Source of the DNA: Deinococcus phoenicis
GTDB taxonomy: Bacteria; Deinococcota; Deinococci; Deinococcales; Deinococcaceae
Direction of reading: 5' to 3'
Assembly: GCF_000599865.1 (NCBI RefSeq)
Contig: NZ_JHAC01000061.1
Span: 21,248-85,247, forward strand
DNA: 64,000 nt
Shown: piece by piece, positions 12,804-26,023 of the stretch
How the letters are laid out: each line of letters starts with the position of its first letter
Numbering within the stretch: position 1 is the first letter of the stretch
Notes under the pieces: model-generated
Told to the model about the DNA's origin: nothing
The model's input: only the letters and a program-made list of their open reading frames with translations
Database searches by the model: none
Program-made: the position numbers and the translations under genes

Positions 12804-13166
12804 TCAGGCGGGCTGGAGGTCCAGAATCCGGTTTTTCGCGTCCACCAGTACCACACGCGGCTCCAGGGTCCGGGCTTCCTCCTCGGTGAAGTTGCCGAAC
12901 GCCGCGATGATGACCATGTCGCCGGGGCGCATCAGGTGCGCGGCGGCCCCATTGATCCCGATCACGCCGCTGCCGCGCGGACCGCTGAGGGCATAGGTAT
13001 GGAGGCGGTTCCCGTTGGTGATGTTCCAGATGTCCACCCGCTCGTTGACCAGGATGTCCGCCGCGTCCAGCAGATCCTGGTCGATGGTGACGCTCCCGAC
13101 GTAGTCGAGGTCCGCCTGCGTGACGGTCGCGCGGTGAATCTTGGCCCTGAACATGATGCGTTCCAC
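12804..13166 (-). CDS. panD: aspartate 1-decarboxylase
   Basis: A 120-aa protein of the usual PanD length. The precursor self-cleaves between Gly24 and Ser25 in DYVGSVTID to make the pyruvoyl cofactor; this motif is intact, as are [18 protein letters not shown] and the C-terminal [10 protein letters not shown]. It decarboxylates aspartate to beta-alanine for pantothenate and CoA. The GTG start lies 8 nt after TACAAT; an ATG four codons in (as in many PanD proteins) is an alternative. Confidence 0.96.
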   Translation of the reverse strand: MERIMFRAKIHRATVTQADLDYVGSVTIDQDLLDAADILVNERVDIWNITNGNRLHTYALSGPRGSGVIGINGAAAHLMRPGDMVIIAAFGNFTEEEARTLEPRVVLVDAKNRILDLQPA

Positions 13167-13174
13167 GAGGCTGG

Positions 13175-13180
13175 ATTGTA
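13175..13180 (-). promoter_or_regulatory. -10 box of panD
   Basis: TACAAT on the minus strand, 8 nt before the GTG start. Confidence 0.45.
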
Positions 13181-13350
13181 CGCGCTGGGAAGCCGGGGGG
13201 ACGTGATGGGAAGCTTTATTCGGCGCGGCAAACTCCCGGTGATCCGGGGCTATGAGCCGTGGGCCATAAGCCGTAGTCCACGCAGCTGACGCCGGACGCT
13301 GATGCTTTCGGGTGCTGATTTTCTCAGCTCACCGCTTCAGACCTGGCCGC

Positions 13351-14907
<1,557 letters not shown>

Positions 14908-14989
14908 GCACGGTCCTTGTGGGTGGGGAGTCGGTCGCGGTTCACCGGGGCATGGTAGCGGGTTGTGGGATGTGAGCGCGGGGAACCAC

Positions 14990-15012
14990 AAAAAAACGCC
15001 CATGCCTGGGCG
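14990..15012 (-). terminator. intrinsic terminator of the 43-aa peptide gene
   Basis: CGCCCA and TGGGCG form a 6-bp stem with a TGCC loop (14997-15012), followed on the minus strand by seven Ts (14996-14990). It separates the small gene from rqcH. Confidence 0.8.
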
Positions 15013-15052
15013 GGGAGCGGGGCAAAGAAGGGGGCAACCGGGGGAGAGAGGC

Positions 15053-15184
15053 TTAGTTCAGGGCGTGCAGGAGCGCCGCCGGGCCGGTGAGGAAGGTGCC
15101 GAGGGCCGCAATCAGCACGGCCACCTCACCTATCTTCACTGGCTTTCGCGGGCGCTTGGGTTTATCCTTACGGTGTTGGGCCAT
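15053..15184 (-). CDS. 43-aa single-span membrane peptide
   Basis: A short gene supported by signals on both sides: the ATG at 15184 is preceded by AAGGAGGTGAATCCTT, a near-perfect Shine-Dalgarno, and an intrinsic terminator follows the TAA by about 40 bp. The N-terminal half is strongly basic ([16 protein letters not shown]), the C-terminal half is one hydrophobic helix ([22 protein letters not shown]). The layout suggests a small inner membrane peptide with a cytoplasmic basic tail. No known family is recognised. Confidence 0.75.
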   Translation of the reverse strand: MAQHRKDKPKRPRKPVKIGEVAVLIAALGTFLTGPAALLHALN

Positions 15185-15331
15185 AAGGATTCACCTCCTT
15201 TCCGCACCCGGAACGCAACTCCGGGTGCTTTCGCGTATTCCCGTGTTGCGCCCCCCCTCCCGGTTGTCATGCACCCCGTCCCAAATGGGACAACGTGAGT
15301 CCAGCTCATCCCGTGAGCCTGCCCCACAACC

Positions 15332-15366
15332 AAAAAGAGAGGCAGGCCCCGTAAGGCCCACCTCTC
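15332..15366 (-). terminator. intrinsic terminator of the bamA-like gene
   Basis: GAGAGG pairs with CCTCTC around GGCC-containing inner arms (15337-15366), followed on the minus strand by TTTTTGG. It begins 15 bp past the stop of the outer membrane protein gene. Confidence 0.7.
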
Positions 15367-15379
15367 CCCTTCCTGCGCG

Positions 15380-17913
<2,534 letters not shown>

Positions 17914-17916
17914 GCG

Positions 17917-17952
<36 letters not shown>

Positions 17953-18105
17953 ACGAAAACAAGCTGGCGGGGGCACCTGGCAAGTGCCTTACCTCACCTT
18001 TCCTGCTGCGCCGCTGAGAAGGGTGAAGGAATGTTGACGAGGCATCCACCTCTCGCCGCCGCCGGGGGGCTTCCCGCCTGGACTTGAGTGCCGCGCCCGG
18101 ACAGG

Positions 18106-18214
18106 CCACAATGCCCGGCGTGAAGCACAACGGAAAGAGGACCGGATGAAGGGGGAACGCACGTCCCTTCGGAAAGGGCCGGGCCGCACCACGAGAAGGG
18201 GACAGGCCGCGTGA
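18106..18214 (+). other. chain of two short overlapping ORFs leading into yggS
   Basis: A GTG at 18120 opens a 9-codon basic frame ending at TGA 18147-18149, which overlaps an ATG at 18146 (ATGA). That frame gives 22 basic residues ([18 protein letters not shown]) and ends at TGA 18212-18214, overlapping the GTG start of yggS (GTGA). CACAAT at 18107-18112 lies 7 nt before the first GTG. Coding is not proven; it could be a coupled leader. Confidence 0.35.
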
Positions 18215-18896
18215 GTCTGCCGGAAGTTCTGGCCGGCATCCGCGCGGCCGAGGAGCGGGCGGGCCGCGCGCCGGGCAGCGTGCGCCTGGTGGCCGTGACC
18301 AAGGGCCAGGACCCGGACGCCATTCGCGGCCACGTGCTGCGGTATGCGGCCCTCCAGCCGGGCGGCTTTCCGCTGGGCGAGGGCCGCGCGCAGGAACTGC
18401 GGGACAAGGCGGCGCAGATGACCGGCCCCGACTGGACCAGCCCCGAGTCGCCCGGGCTGGAGTGGCACTACATCGGGCCGCTGCAACTGAACAAGGTCAA
18501 ATACATGCGCCCCGTGACCCTGATCCACGCGCTGGAGGACGTGCGGCAGGCCCAGGCTCTGGCAGACGCCGCCGCGAAGTGGGGCCGCGCACCGGACGTG
18601 CTGCTGCAACTGCACAACGGCGAGGCCCAGAAACACGGCATTCACCCGCAGGACCTCCGCAGCGTCTACGCTGAGGTGGTGCAGACCGGCCTGAACGTGC
18701 GGGGCCTGATGGTGATGGCCCCCGACCTCGGGGACGCCGCGGCGGCAACGGAAGCGGCCCGGCAGGTGTTCAGGGACGCGGCCCGGCGTGCCCACGATCT
18801 GGGCCTCCCGGAACTCAGCATGGGCATGAGCGGCGACTACCCGGTCGCCATCGAGAGCGGCGCGACCCTGGTGCGCGTCGGAAGGAGTCTTTTTAT

Positions 18897-18900
<4 letters not shown>
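18211..18900 (+). CDS. YggS/PLPBP family PLP homeostasis protein
   Basis: A 229-aa single-domain PLP-binding TIM barrel. The PLP lysine is in [10 protein letters not shown] (about residue 31), followed by family motifs [50 protein letters not shown]. YggS proteins buffer PLP and affect amino acid and keto acid pools. GTG start at 18211; the stop overlaps the next start as ATGA, so it is coupled to a DivIVA-type gene, a pairing known in many bacteria near cell division genes. Confidence 0.93.
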
Positions 18901-19691
<791 letters not shown>

Positions 19692-19753
19692 TCCGGGAGG
19701 GCCGGCCCTCCTCTGCGGTTCACCGTTCAGCTCGCGGCATCCGGGCGCGCCCT

Positions 19754-20752
19754 TCAGGTTTCCACCGCCTGCCAGTCGAAGCCGCCGCGCTCGGTCATGG
19801 CCCGCAGCAGACTGCGGCGATCCCCCAGGGCCGCGAGGGCCGCGTGAACCTCGGTGTCGGGGCGCACCGGCAGTCCGGCGGCCCGCAGCGGCGCGAGGTC
19901 GGGGAAGGGAGGCGGGACGGGTGCGCGCCCGCCGTACACCCGGCGGTAGGTGTCCAGCACGCTGGAGATGGACGACCGCAGGATCCTCAGCCCCCTGGGC
20001 GGCGGGAGGTCCAGGGCGTGCTCGATCAGGGTCAGGGCCTCGTCGAGGGCGGGCAGCGCCAGTTCCAGGGACTCCTGGGGGTGGCGGTCGTGAAAGCGGA
20101 ACAGGGCGGGCGTGTTCTTGTGCTGGGCATCCAGGGCATTCAGATCATCCCGCACGTCCCCGATCAAGCCGGCCAGGCCCTCCGGATGATCGTGCCAGGC
20201 GGTCAGAATCAGGCCCTGCGCGGTGCCCCCCCAGCTGTGCAGCCGCAGCGCCACAATGCGCCGGTCGGCCTGGGCCTGCGCGGTGGGCACGATAAACGAG
20301 ATGGCGAACGTGAACAGGAAAAAGCCGTTCAGCGCGGCCACGTCGGTCAGCAGGCGCCACCCGTTGCCCAGCGGTTTGAGGTCCCCCAGGCCCAGCGTGG
20401 CGAGGGTATAGCCCACGAAGTACAGCACGTCCCAGGGGTCGGCGGGTGTGCCGGTTGAGGACCCCACCAGTTCCCCCTGCCCCGACCAGAACACCAGCGC
20501 CCAGCCCACCCAGGTCAGGAGTGCCCAGAACAGAAAGGTGCCGACCACCAGCAGACTGCCCGACCAGGCCAGCAGGGTGCGGCGGCCCGTCACGCCCGCG
20601 AGCCACCGGACGGCGGCGTACAGCGGGCGGTGAATCATCCACGCGAGGCGGCCCTCGCCGGATTGCAGGCTGCTGGCGAGTACATCGAGCAGCGCCGCGA
20701 CAATCAGGACCACTCCGGGAATCCACAGCAGCGCGCGTAGCATTGCGGGCAT
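19754..20752 (-). CDS. two-TM potassium channel-like protein
   Basis: A 332-aa protein. Hydrophobic helices lie near residues 5-25, 60-85, and a pore region has [22 protein letters not shown], where TLGLGD corresponds to the K+ selectivity filter (TxGxGD). A further helix follows ([18 protein letters not shown]). The C-terminal 150 residues are soluble and helical, without an obvious RCK nucleotide-binding motif. Possibly an ion channel of the inner membrane. Two ATG codons (20752, 20743) are possible starts. Confidence 0.82.
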   Translation of the reverse strand: MPAMLRALLWIPGVVLIVAALLDVLASSLQSGEGRLAWMIHRPLYAAVRWLAGVTGRRTLLAWSGSLLVVGTFLFWALLTWVGWALVFWSGQGELVGSSTGTPADPWDVLYFVGYTLATLGLGDLKPLGNGWRLLTDVAALNGFFLFTFAISFIVPTAQAQADRRIVALRLHSWGGTAQGLILTAWHDHPEGLAGLIGDVRDDLNALDAQHKNTPALFRFHDRHPQESLELALPALDEALTLIEHALDLPPPRGLRILRSSISSVLDTYRRVYGGRAPVPPPFPDLAPLRAAGLPVRPDTEVHAALAALGDRRSLLRAMTERGGFDWQAVET

Positions 20753-21096
20753 TCTGTCAGGACGGGGGCCAGCGGCAGCAGGGCTTTCCTTTAACCCTCT
20801 CCCGGCGCGGCCAGTCGACATGACCCCCGGGGACAGCGCGCAGGTCTGGGACGTAGGTGCGGCGCGTTCCGGGTCCTGGCCGCCCCTGGAGCCTTTCACC
20901 TGCGCGTCTCCCGCAGCCCGGACCGGGCGAGGGCGGGGCGGGAACACGCGGCGATGGCGTCGGCATTGGCGGAAGGGCTTCCCACGCCGGTTCTCCTGAC
21001 CACCCGTTCATTCACCCGCCGCCTTATCTCCCGTTCCAAACGCAGCGGGCGCCCCGGGCACTGACCTGAAGCGGCCTGCCTCAGCGCCCGATCAGC
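20753..21096. other. 344-bp stretch without a supported gene
   Basis: Only overlapping GC-rich open frames without binding sites or recognisable protein features. No clear hairpin or repeat was noticed. Confidence 0.5.
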
Positions 21097-21798
21097 TCAG
21101 CGTCCGGTCTGCTCAGTATCCGGGGCGAAAGGAACGAGCCAGATCCGTCCCAGCTCTCCCGCCACGGCCTGTGCAGCCGCTTCCTCCTCGCGGCCCAGCG
21201 CCAGTAGCGCCACCACACAGGCTGGGCTGCGGGGGAGGCTGCGGGCCAGGGCCTTGGCCGCGGTGCGCCCCGCTTTCTCGCGGCTGCCCAGCGCCGCCTG
21301 CGCGTGGGCGAGAACGGCCAGCAGATAGGCGTCGGCCTCCTGCCCGGTCAGTTCGGCGACCTTGAGACCTTCGGCCAGGGCGCGGAGGGCAGCCCTCGGG
21401 TCCGGGGAAAGCAGGACTTCCCCGAGCAGGGTCGCGGCGGCGACGAGCGCCCCGGCGTCCCCCTCCGTGCGGGCGAGGGACCGGGCGCGGCGGGCCAGGT
21501 CGGGAGCCTGCGCCGGCCTGGCCTGCCAGGTCACGCGGGCACGCAGCAGGGCGGGGCGGGCGGTGTCCGGCTGGCCTTCCAGCGTGGCGAGGGCTTCGGC
21601 GGGCTGGCCCAGCCGCAGGTGCGCGGCGGCGAGCGTGAGGGGATCGTCGGCCCAGCGGACCGCCAGCGTGGGCCGACCGAGGTGCAGGGCCAGTGCCGCG
21701 CCCTGGGACCGTTCGGCAGGCGCCAGGGCACGCAAGGCGGCGAGGGCCGCCGGGTCGTCCCGCCTGTCCAGCGCCTCCTGCACGGCAGCCAGACTCAC
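21097..21798 (-). CDS. tetratricopeptide-like helical repeat protein
   Basis: A 233-aa alanine and leucine rich protein made of repeated helix pairs (for example AAAHLRLGQPAEALATLEGQ and AVLAHAQAALGSREKAGRTAAKAL) that look like degenerate TPR units. No signal peptide. The GTG start overlaps the esterase stop as GTGA, so it is translated with that gene. Role unknown; likely a protein-protein adaptor. Confidence 0.75.
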   Translation of the reverse strand: MSLAAVQEALDRRDDPAALAALRALAPAERSQGAALALHLGRPTLAVRWADDPLTLAAAHLRLGQPAEALATLEGQPDTARPALLRARVTWQARPAQAPDLARRARSLARTEGDAGALVAAATLLGEVLLSPDPRAALRALAEGLKVAELTGQEADAYLLAVLAHAQAALGSREKAGRTAAKALARSLPRSPACVVALLALGREEEAAAQAVAGELGRIWLVPFAPDTEQTGR

Positions 21799-22580
21799 GC
21801 CCGGTCCGCCAGAAGTGCCCCGAAAGCGCGCAGGACGCCGGGCAACTGCGCCGCCCAGGTGCATTCGTCATGCCCGCCGGGGGTGACGCTCAGGGTGGCC
21901 TGCGCTCCCCGTCCGGTCAGGACGGCGTGCAGGGCACGGGTCTCCTCTACCTGCCGGGCGGAGGCGGCGGGCCTGTCCCCCTCGGCATCTCCGGTGGTCA
22001 GGTGGTACGTCTGCCCCCAGCGCGGATTCACGCGGGCCGCGTCCCGCAGCGCCGCGCGGTCCGCCCACCACACGCTGGGCGACAGCACGCCCAGGAAGCC
22101 GAAGGTAGAGGGGAAGCGCAAACCGGCCTCCAGGGCGAGCAGGCCGCCCAGGCTGCTGCCGATCAGGGCGGTGTGCCGTTGCCCGGCCAGGGTGCGGAAG
22201 CGGGCGTCCACCCAGGGCTTCACGGCTTCCACCAGGGCGCGCAGGGTCGTCGCCCCGTTTCCTCCGCCATGACGGGAATCGGGCCGCACGGTGTACTCCG
22301 GGATACGCGCTTCGCTGCCGTGCGGCAGGGCCACCAGCAGCAGTTCCAGCCCCTTCGCGGCGAGGGCTGCTCCCGCGAGGTCGGCCTTCCAGCTGCCGTG
22401 CGGTATCCCAGGCCCGAACACGTTCTGCCCGTCGAGGAGGTACGCGACCGGGAGGGGCCGCCCGCTTCTCTGGTAGTCAGGCGGCAACCAGACCTTCACC
22501 TCACGGCGGGTATCCAGCGCGGGCCAGGGCACGAGCAAGGTCTGAACGGTGCCCGGAGCGGCCTGCATGCCTGCCAGCAT
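21795..22580 (-). CDS. alpha/beta hydrolase, Fes/esterase D type
   Basis: A 261-aa hydrolase. YLLDGQNVFG, the nucleophile elbow GSSLGGLLALEAGLRFP (serine in GSSLG) and the late histidine in TPGGHDECTW define a catalytic triad as in enterochelin esterase-like and S-formylglutathione hydrolase-like families. No signal peptide, so probably cytoplasmic. Start at 22580 or 22568; the remainder is unaffected. It overlaps the downstream helical repeat gene by 4 bp. Confidence 0.85.
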   Translation of the reverse strand: MLAGMQAAPGTVQTLLVPWPALDTRREVKVWLPPDYQRSGRPLPVAYLLDGQNVFGPGIPHGSWKADLAGAALAAKGLELLLVALPHGSEARIPEYTVRPDSRHGGGNGATTLRALVEAVKPWVDARFRTLAGQRHTALIGSSLGGLLALEAGLRFPSTFGFLGVLSPSVWWADRAALRDAARVNPRWGQTYHLTTGDAEGDRPAASARQVEETRALHAVLTGRGAQATLSVTPGGHDECTWAAQLPGVLRAFGALLADRA

Positions 22581-22612
22581 AGCGGGCGGCCCGCTCACCG
22601 CCTTCAGGAAGG

Positions 22613-22816
22613 TCAGGCGCTCAGGCCGAAATCCAGACCCAGGAAGCGCCACAGTGAGCGCCGGGGCACACGCAGGCCGCTGGGATGTTCGACCGCGCCG
22701 AGGCGGCCGTCACGAATCCAGCGGCGGACGGTGCGTTCATGGGTTCCGGTGAAGTCGGCGACCTCGCGGACCTTCAGGAGCTTGGGGAGCGTCTGGAACT
22801 GTTCGGTGAGCGTCAA
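22613..22816 (-). CDS. mini MerR/excisionase-like DNA-binding protein
   Basis: A 67-aa protein that is almost only a helix-turn-helix: LLKVREVADFTGTHERTVRRWIRDGRLGAVEHPSGLRVPRRSLWRFLG, the HTH_17 pattern of excisionases and small adaptors. No ATG or GTG fits; a TTG at 22816 sits 5 nt after GGAGG and is the best start. It lies 32 bp upstream of the esterase gene on the same strand and may control it. No phage integrase is nearby. Confidence 0.7.
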   Translation of the reverse strand: MTLTEQFQTLPKLLKVREVADFTGTHERTVRRWIRDGRLGAVEHPSGLRVPRRSLWRFLGLDFGLSA

Positions 22817-23333
22817 GGGAACCTCCGAAAAGCACGCGGGGCCACCCGAAAGGCAGCCCCGACGACGTTCTGAATGGTGACCGGCCAGCGGCGCCTCTGG
22901 ACCCCCACCACCCAGGAGTGGGAGGGACACCGGACGAGCAGAGAAGCCAGTCAACTTGACGGCAGGGTACCACGCCCACCGTCAGGGCGCGGTCAAGAGT
23001 AAAGGTCCGCTTAGACCCCCGGGGCGGCGGCCAGACGACCGGGTAAGACAAAGGGGCCAGACAAAGGGGCAAGGGGCAAAGGTGCCTGAGCTGTGAGCAG
23101 GCGGTGCGGGCGCGGCAGCCCTCCTCACTGCCGGGGATTCGGAGAGAGCCGAGCAGAACGGCTCTTTTCCGTCCTCCTCCGGCCCATCACACCTGCGGCT
23201 CTAGCCTGCGGGCGTTCCCAATCTGGTCGCCACCCTCCCCACAACGCCCTCCGGGGCGTCCGGCAGGAGAGGGGGCCGGGTTGCCCGGACCTTTCCCGCC
23301 CACCCCAGTTTCCCGCACCGCCCCGGAGGCCCC
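22817..23333. other. 517-bp stretch without a supported gene
   Basis: GC-rich sequence between the mini HTH gene and the protease gene. A short GGGGCAAGG-type repetition is seen near 23045-23082. No promoter, hairpin or coding sequence could be supported. Confidence 0.45.
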
Positions 23334-24284
23334 ATGACCCGACTGACCCTGACCGCCGCCACCCTCGCCCTCACCGCCCTGCTCGCGTCCTGCGGCAGCA
23401 ACGGCACCACGACCACGAATGCCAGCGTGCCCGCGGATCAGACCAGCGCCGCACCGACGCTGAATGTCGCCTCGCTGCCCGTGGACCCCTACGTGAAGAC
23501 CAGCGGGCTTCAGGAGCAGGCCACCGAGCCTTACAACATCACCCTGAAGTTCGCGGCAGGCAGCTCGACCAGCGTGGTGAACGCGATGAACGCCGCCGCG
23601 AGCCGCTGGCAGCGCGTAATCACCCAGGGCCTGCCCAGCGCCAGTGCCAACATTCCCGCCGGAGCCTGCGGCAGCAACGCGGCTTACTCGGGGACCATCG
23701 ACGACATCCTGGTGTTCACGGGCAACACCAACATCGACGGCCCCGGCGGCATCCTGGCCCAGAGCGGCCCGTGCAGCATCCGCAGTGCCAGCGGCCTGAC
23801 CACCTATTCCACGCTGGTGTTCGACACCGCCGACCTCTCGCAGTTCAGCAGCCAGCTGGCCGACATCGCCGTCCACGAGCTGGGGCACTCGCTGGGCATC
23901 GGGTCGCTGTGGTCGACGTTCGGTCTGGTGAGCGGCGTGGGCACCACCAACCCGGTCTACCGCGGCAGCAACGGCGTGCGCGAGTACCGCGCGTTCGGCG
24001 GCACACTCTCCACCGTGCCCGTGGAGAACCAGGGCGGCCAGGGCACGGCGGGCGCCCACTGGCGCGAGACGACCTTCAAGACCGAGCTGATGACCGGGTA
24101 CCTCAACAGCGGCGTCGTGAACCCCCTCTCGCGCATGAGCGTCGGCTCGCTTCAGGACATGGGCTACGCCGTGAACTACGCCGCCGCCGACAGCTACAGC
24201 CTGCTGGCCGGGCAGAGCGCCGCCGAGGCCCTGCACCTCGGGGACCACGAGCAGGTCATCACGCCCAGGTACCGCAGCGAGTAA
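23334..24284 (+). CDS. secreted leishmanolysin-like zinc metalloprotease
   Basis: A 316-aa lipoprotein: signal peptide ending in the lipobox LLASC (Cys21), then a low-complexity Thr-rich linker. The metzincin zinc site HELGHSLGIG lies near residue 180, in the HExxHxxG form, followed by a Met-containing segment (LSRMSVGSLQDMGY) that could be the Met-turn, as in M8 peptidases. It is expected to act in the periplasm or outside. Start ATG follows GGAGG. Confidence 0.85.
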   Translation: MTRLTLTAATLALTALLASCGSNGTTTTNASVPADQTSAAPTLNVASLPVDPYVKTSGLQEQATEPYNITLKFAAGSSTSVVNAMNAAASRWQRVITQGLPSASANIPAGACGSNAAYSGTIDDILVFTGNTNIDGPGGILAQSGPCSIRSASGLTTYSTLVFDTADLSQFSSQLADIAVHELGHSLGIGSLWSTFGLVSGVGTTNPVYRGSNGVREYRAFGGTLSTVPVENQGGQGTAGAHWRETTFKTELMTGYLNSGVVNPLSRMSVGSLQDMGYAVNYAAADSYSLLAGQSAAEALHLGDHEQVITPRYRSE

Positions 24285-24351
24285 CCGCCGCCAGTTCCAC
24301 TTCCTCCGGGTCCGCCCTCACCTCGCGTGGGGGCGGCGCCTTTTGACGCTA

Positions 24352-24515
24352 GAGCATTTGTCCGAATTACACCGCCCTGGGGAAAGCGCCTCCAACGGTT
24401 CCATTCTCCCAAACGCTCTCCCTCTTTCACTCGCTGTCTTGTGCAGAACGGACGCCCTTGAGGACGCCTGCCCGCCCGCTCGGTCAAAAAGAAGGTCTCT
24501 TTTTGACAAATGCTC
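24352..24515. mobile_element. MITE, TA-flanked, GAGCATTTGTC termini, copy 1
   Basis: Ends GAGCATTTGTC and GACAAATGCTC are perfect 11-bp inverted repeats flanked by TA on both sides (24350-24351, 24516-24517), the mark of IS630/Tc1-mariner type insertion. It holds an internal stem GTCAAAAAG/CTTTTTGAC. A related copy in the opposite internal order is at 48507-48728. No transposase is encoded. DUF554 begins 14 bp beyond it. Confidence 0.75.
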
Positions 24516-24529
24516 TAGGGTGAGCACCG

Positions 24530-25300
24530 ATGAGCCTGCTCGCGCAACTGTCCGGCACCCTGATCAACGTCACGACCGTCTTGCTGGGGACGCTGCTGGG
24601 TCTCACGCTCGGCGGACGGCTGCCCGAGCGCACGCAACGCACGCTGCTGCAAACCCTCTCACTGGTCACGCTGTTCATCGCACTGGACATGGCCGGCAGC
24701 CTGAACCGGGTGGCGGGCGGCAACATTCCCGGCGTGATTCTGGCGCTGGTGGCGCTGGCGCTGGGCGCAGTGATCGGGGAGGCGCTGGGCATCGAGGAGG
24801 GCCTAGCGCGTCTGGGCGAGACGCTCAAGCGGCGCTTCCGGGGCGGGGGCCGCTTCACGGAAGGCTTCGTGGCGGCCAGCCTGCTGTTCTGCATCGGCCC
24901 GATGACGGTGGTGGGCGGGCTGCAAAACGGCCTGACCGGGGACTCGTCCACCTACGTCCTGAAAAGCACGCTGGACGGCATCGCGGCGCTGGCGCTGGCG
25001 GGAGCCTACGGCATCGGCGTGGGCTTCAGTGCGCTGACGGTACTGGTGCTGCAAGGCGGGATCAGCCTGGCGGCGGGGGCCTTCGCGGCGGGCCTGCTGG
25101 GCGGGGCCGACCCCGGCGTGCTGAAAACCAATCCCTACGTTCTGCTGATCACCGGTATGGGCGGGCTGATTATCGCGGGCATCTCCTGGAACCTGATGCT
25201 GGCGGGGCTGGGCTGGGAAGACCGCCGGGTCCGGGTCGGGAGCATGCTGCCCGCCCTGCTGCTGGGGCCGCTGGCGCTGTGGGTGGCGGGGAGGTTGTAG
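24530..25300 (+). CDS. DUF554 family membrane protein
   Basis: A 256-aa protein with about seven hydrophobic helices and family motifs GTLINVTTVLLGTLLGLTLG, LFIALDMAGSL, FCIGPMTVVGGLQNGL and STLDGIAALALAGAYGIGVGFSAL. This matches the YqgA/YdfK family, whose transport or membrane role is not established. Its promoter is expected in or just after the MITE that ends 14 bp upstream, so that insertion may have changed its expression. Confidence 0.9.
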   Translation: MSLLAQLSGTLINVTTVLLGTLLGLTLGGRLPERTQRTLLQTLSLVTLFIALDMAGSLNRVAGGNIPGVILALVALALGAVIGEALGIEEGLARLGETLKRRFRGGGRFTEGFVAASLLFCIGPMTVVGGLQNGLTGDSSTYVLKSTLDGIAALALAGAYGIGVGFSALTVLVLQGGISLAAGAFAAGLLGGADPGVLKTNPYVLLITGMGGLIIAGISWNLMLAGLGWEDRRVRVGSMLPALLLGPLALWVAGRL

Positions 25301-25414
25301 GAGGCTGTAGATCGTGGGATGCGGGGTGTCGGGGCTTTAGCCAAAGCTCCAGCTTGCCCAGCACCGGGGCGAGCCTGACACGGCCCTTTCTGCGACCGTC
25401 CCACCGCTTCCGGC

Positions 25415-25810
25415 CTACTGCGCCGCCTTCACCTGCCTGGCCCACCACACGCCGACCCAGTGACGAAAAGCCGGGTATTTCGCGCCGAGCAGCACGCGCA
25501 CCTTGCGGTCCTTTTCCACCCGCATGGCGGCGATCCGGGCATTCAGGCTCGCGGCCTCCTGGCGTCCGATCACGTGCCGGCCCGCTTCCCCGTAAGCCGC
25601 CTCACGCTGGGCCAGGCGGCGCAGGCCCGCGACCTGGAACGGGGTCAGGGCCAGGGCACGGGTGAGGGCCGCGCCGTCCGCACGCCCCGAGGGCAGGATG
25701 AAGAGGCGCACCAGCACCGGGCTGGCCGGCCAGGGGTCGGCCGTGGTGGGCGCAGCGTGCGCACCCAGGGGCAGGGCCGTCAGGGCGAGGGCGAGCAGCA
25801 GGCGGGACAT
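25415..25810 (-). CDS. small secreted protein of unknown function
   Basis: A 131-aa protein with a signal peptide (RLLLALALTALPLGAHA, cleavage about residue 19). The mature part has a helical region rich in Arg and Ala (LTRALALTPFQVAGLRRLAQRE). The pattern recalls small periplasmic proteins of the Spy/CpxP-like type, but this is weak. ATG at 25810 is taken as the start since it begins the signal peptide. Confidence 0.65.
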   Translation of the reverse strand: MSRLLLALALTALPLGAHAAPTTADPWPASPVLVRLFILPSGRADGAALTRALALTPFQVAGLRRLAQREAAYGEAGRHVIGRQEAASLNARIAAMRVEKDRKVRVLLGAKYPAFRHWVGVWWARQVKAAQ

Positions 25811-26023
25811 ACGGGACAGGGTAAAGCGGCACCCATCGTCACCGACAGCCCACCCCCGAAACGTCACGCTCTGGTCAGGTCTGGCTCACCCGCCGCCCAC
25901 CTGGAGGCCAGGAGCTTGAAGGGACGTTCAGGCTCGTGGACCACAGGCTTTTCTAAAGGGCCGCTATCAGTGCTCCGTCAGCTTCGCGGCTTACCTTGTC
26001 CCGCATCACAAGGAGGCACCACC

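Noticed and set aside
20757..21011. 84-codon minus-strand frame upstream of the channel gene
   Set aside because: Pro/Arg-rich composition typical of GC-rich noncoding frames, no binding site or promoter.
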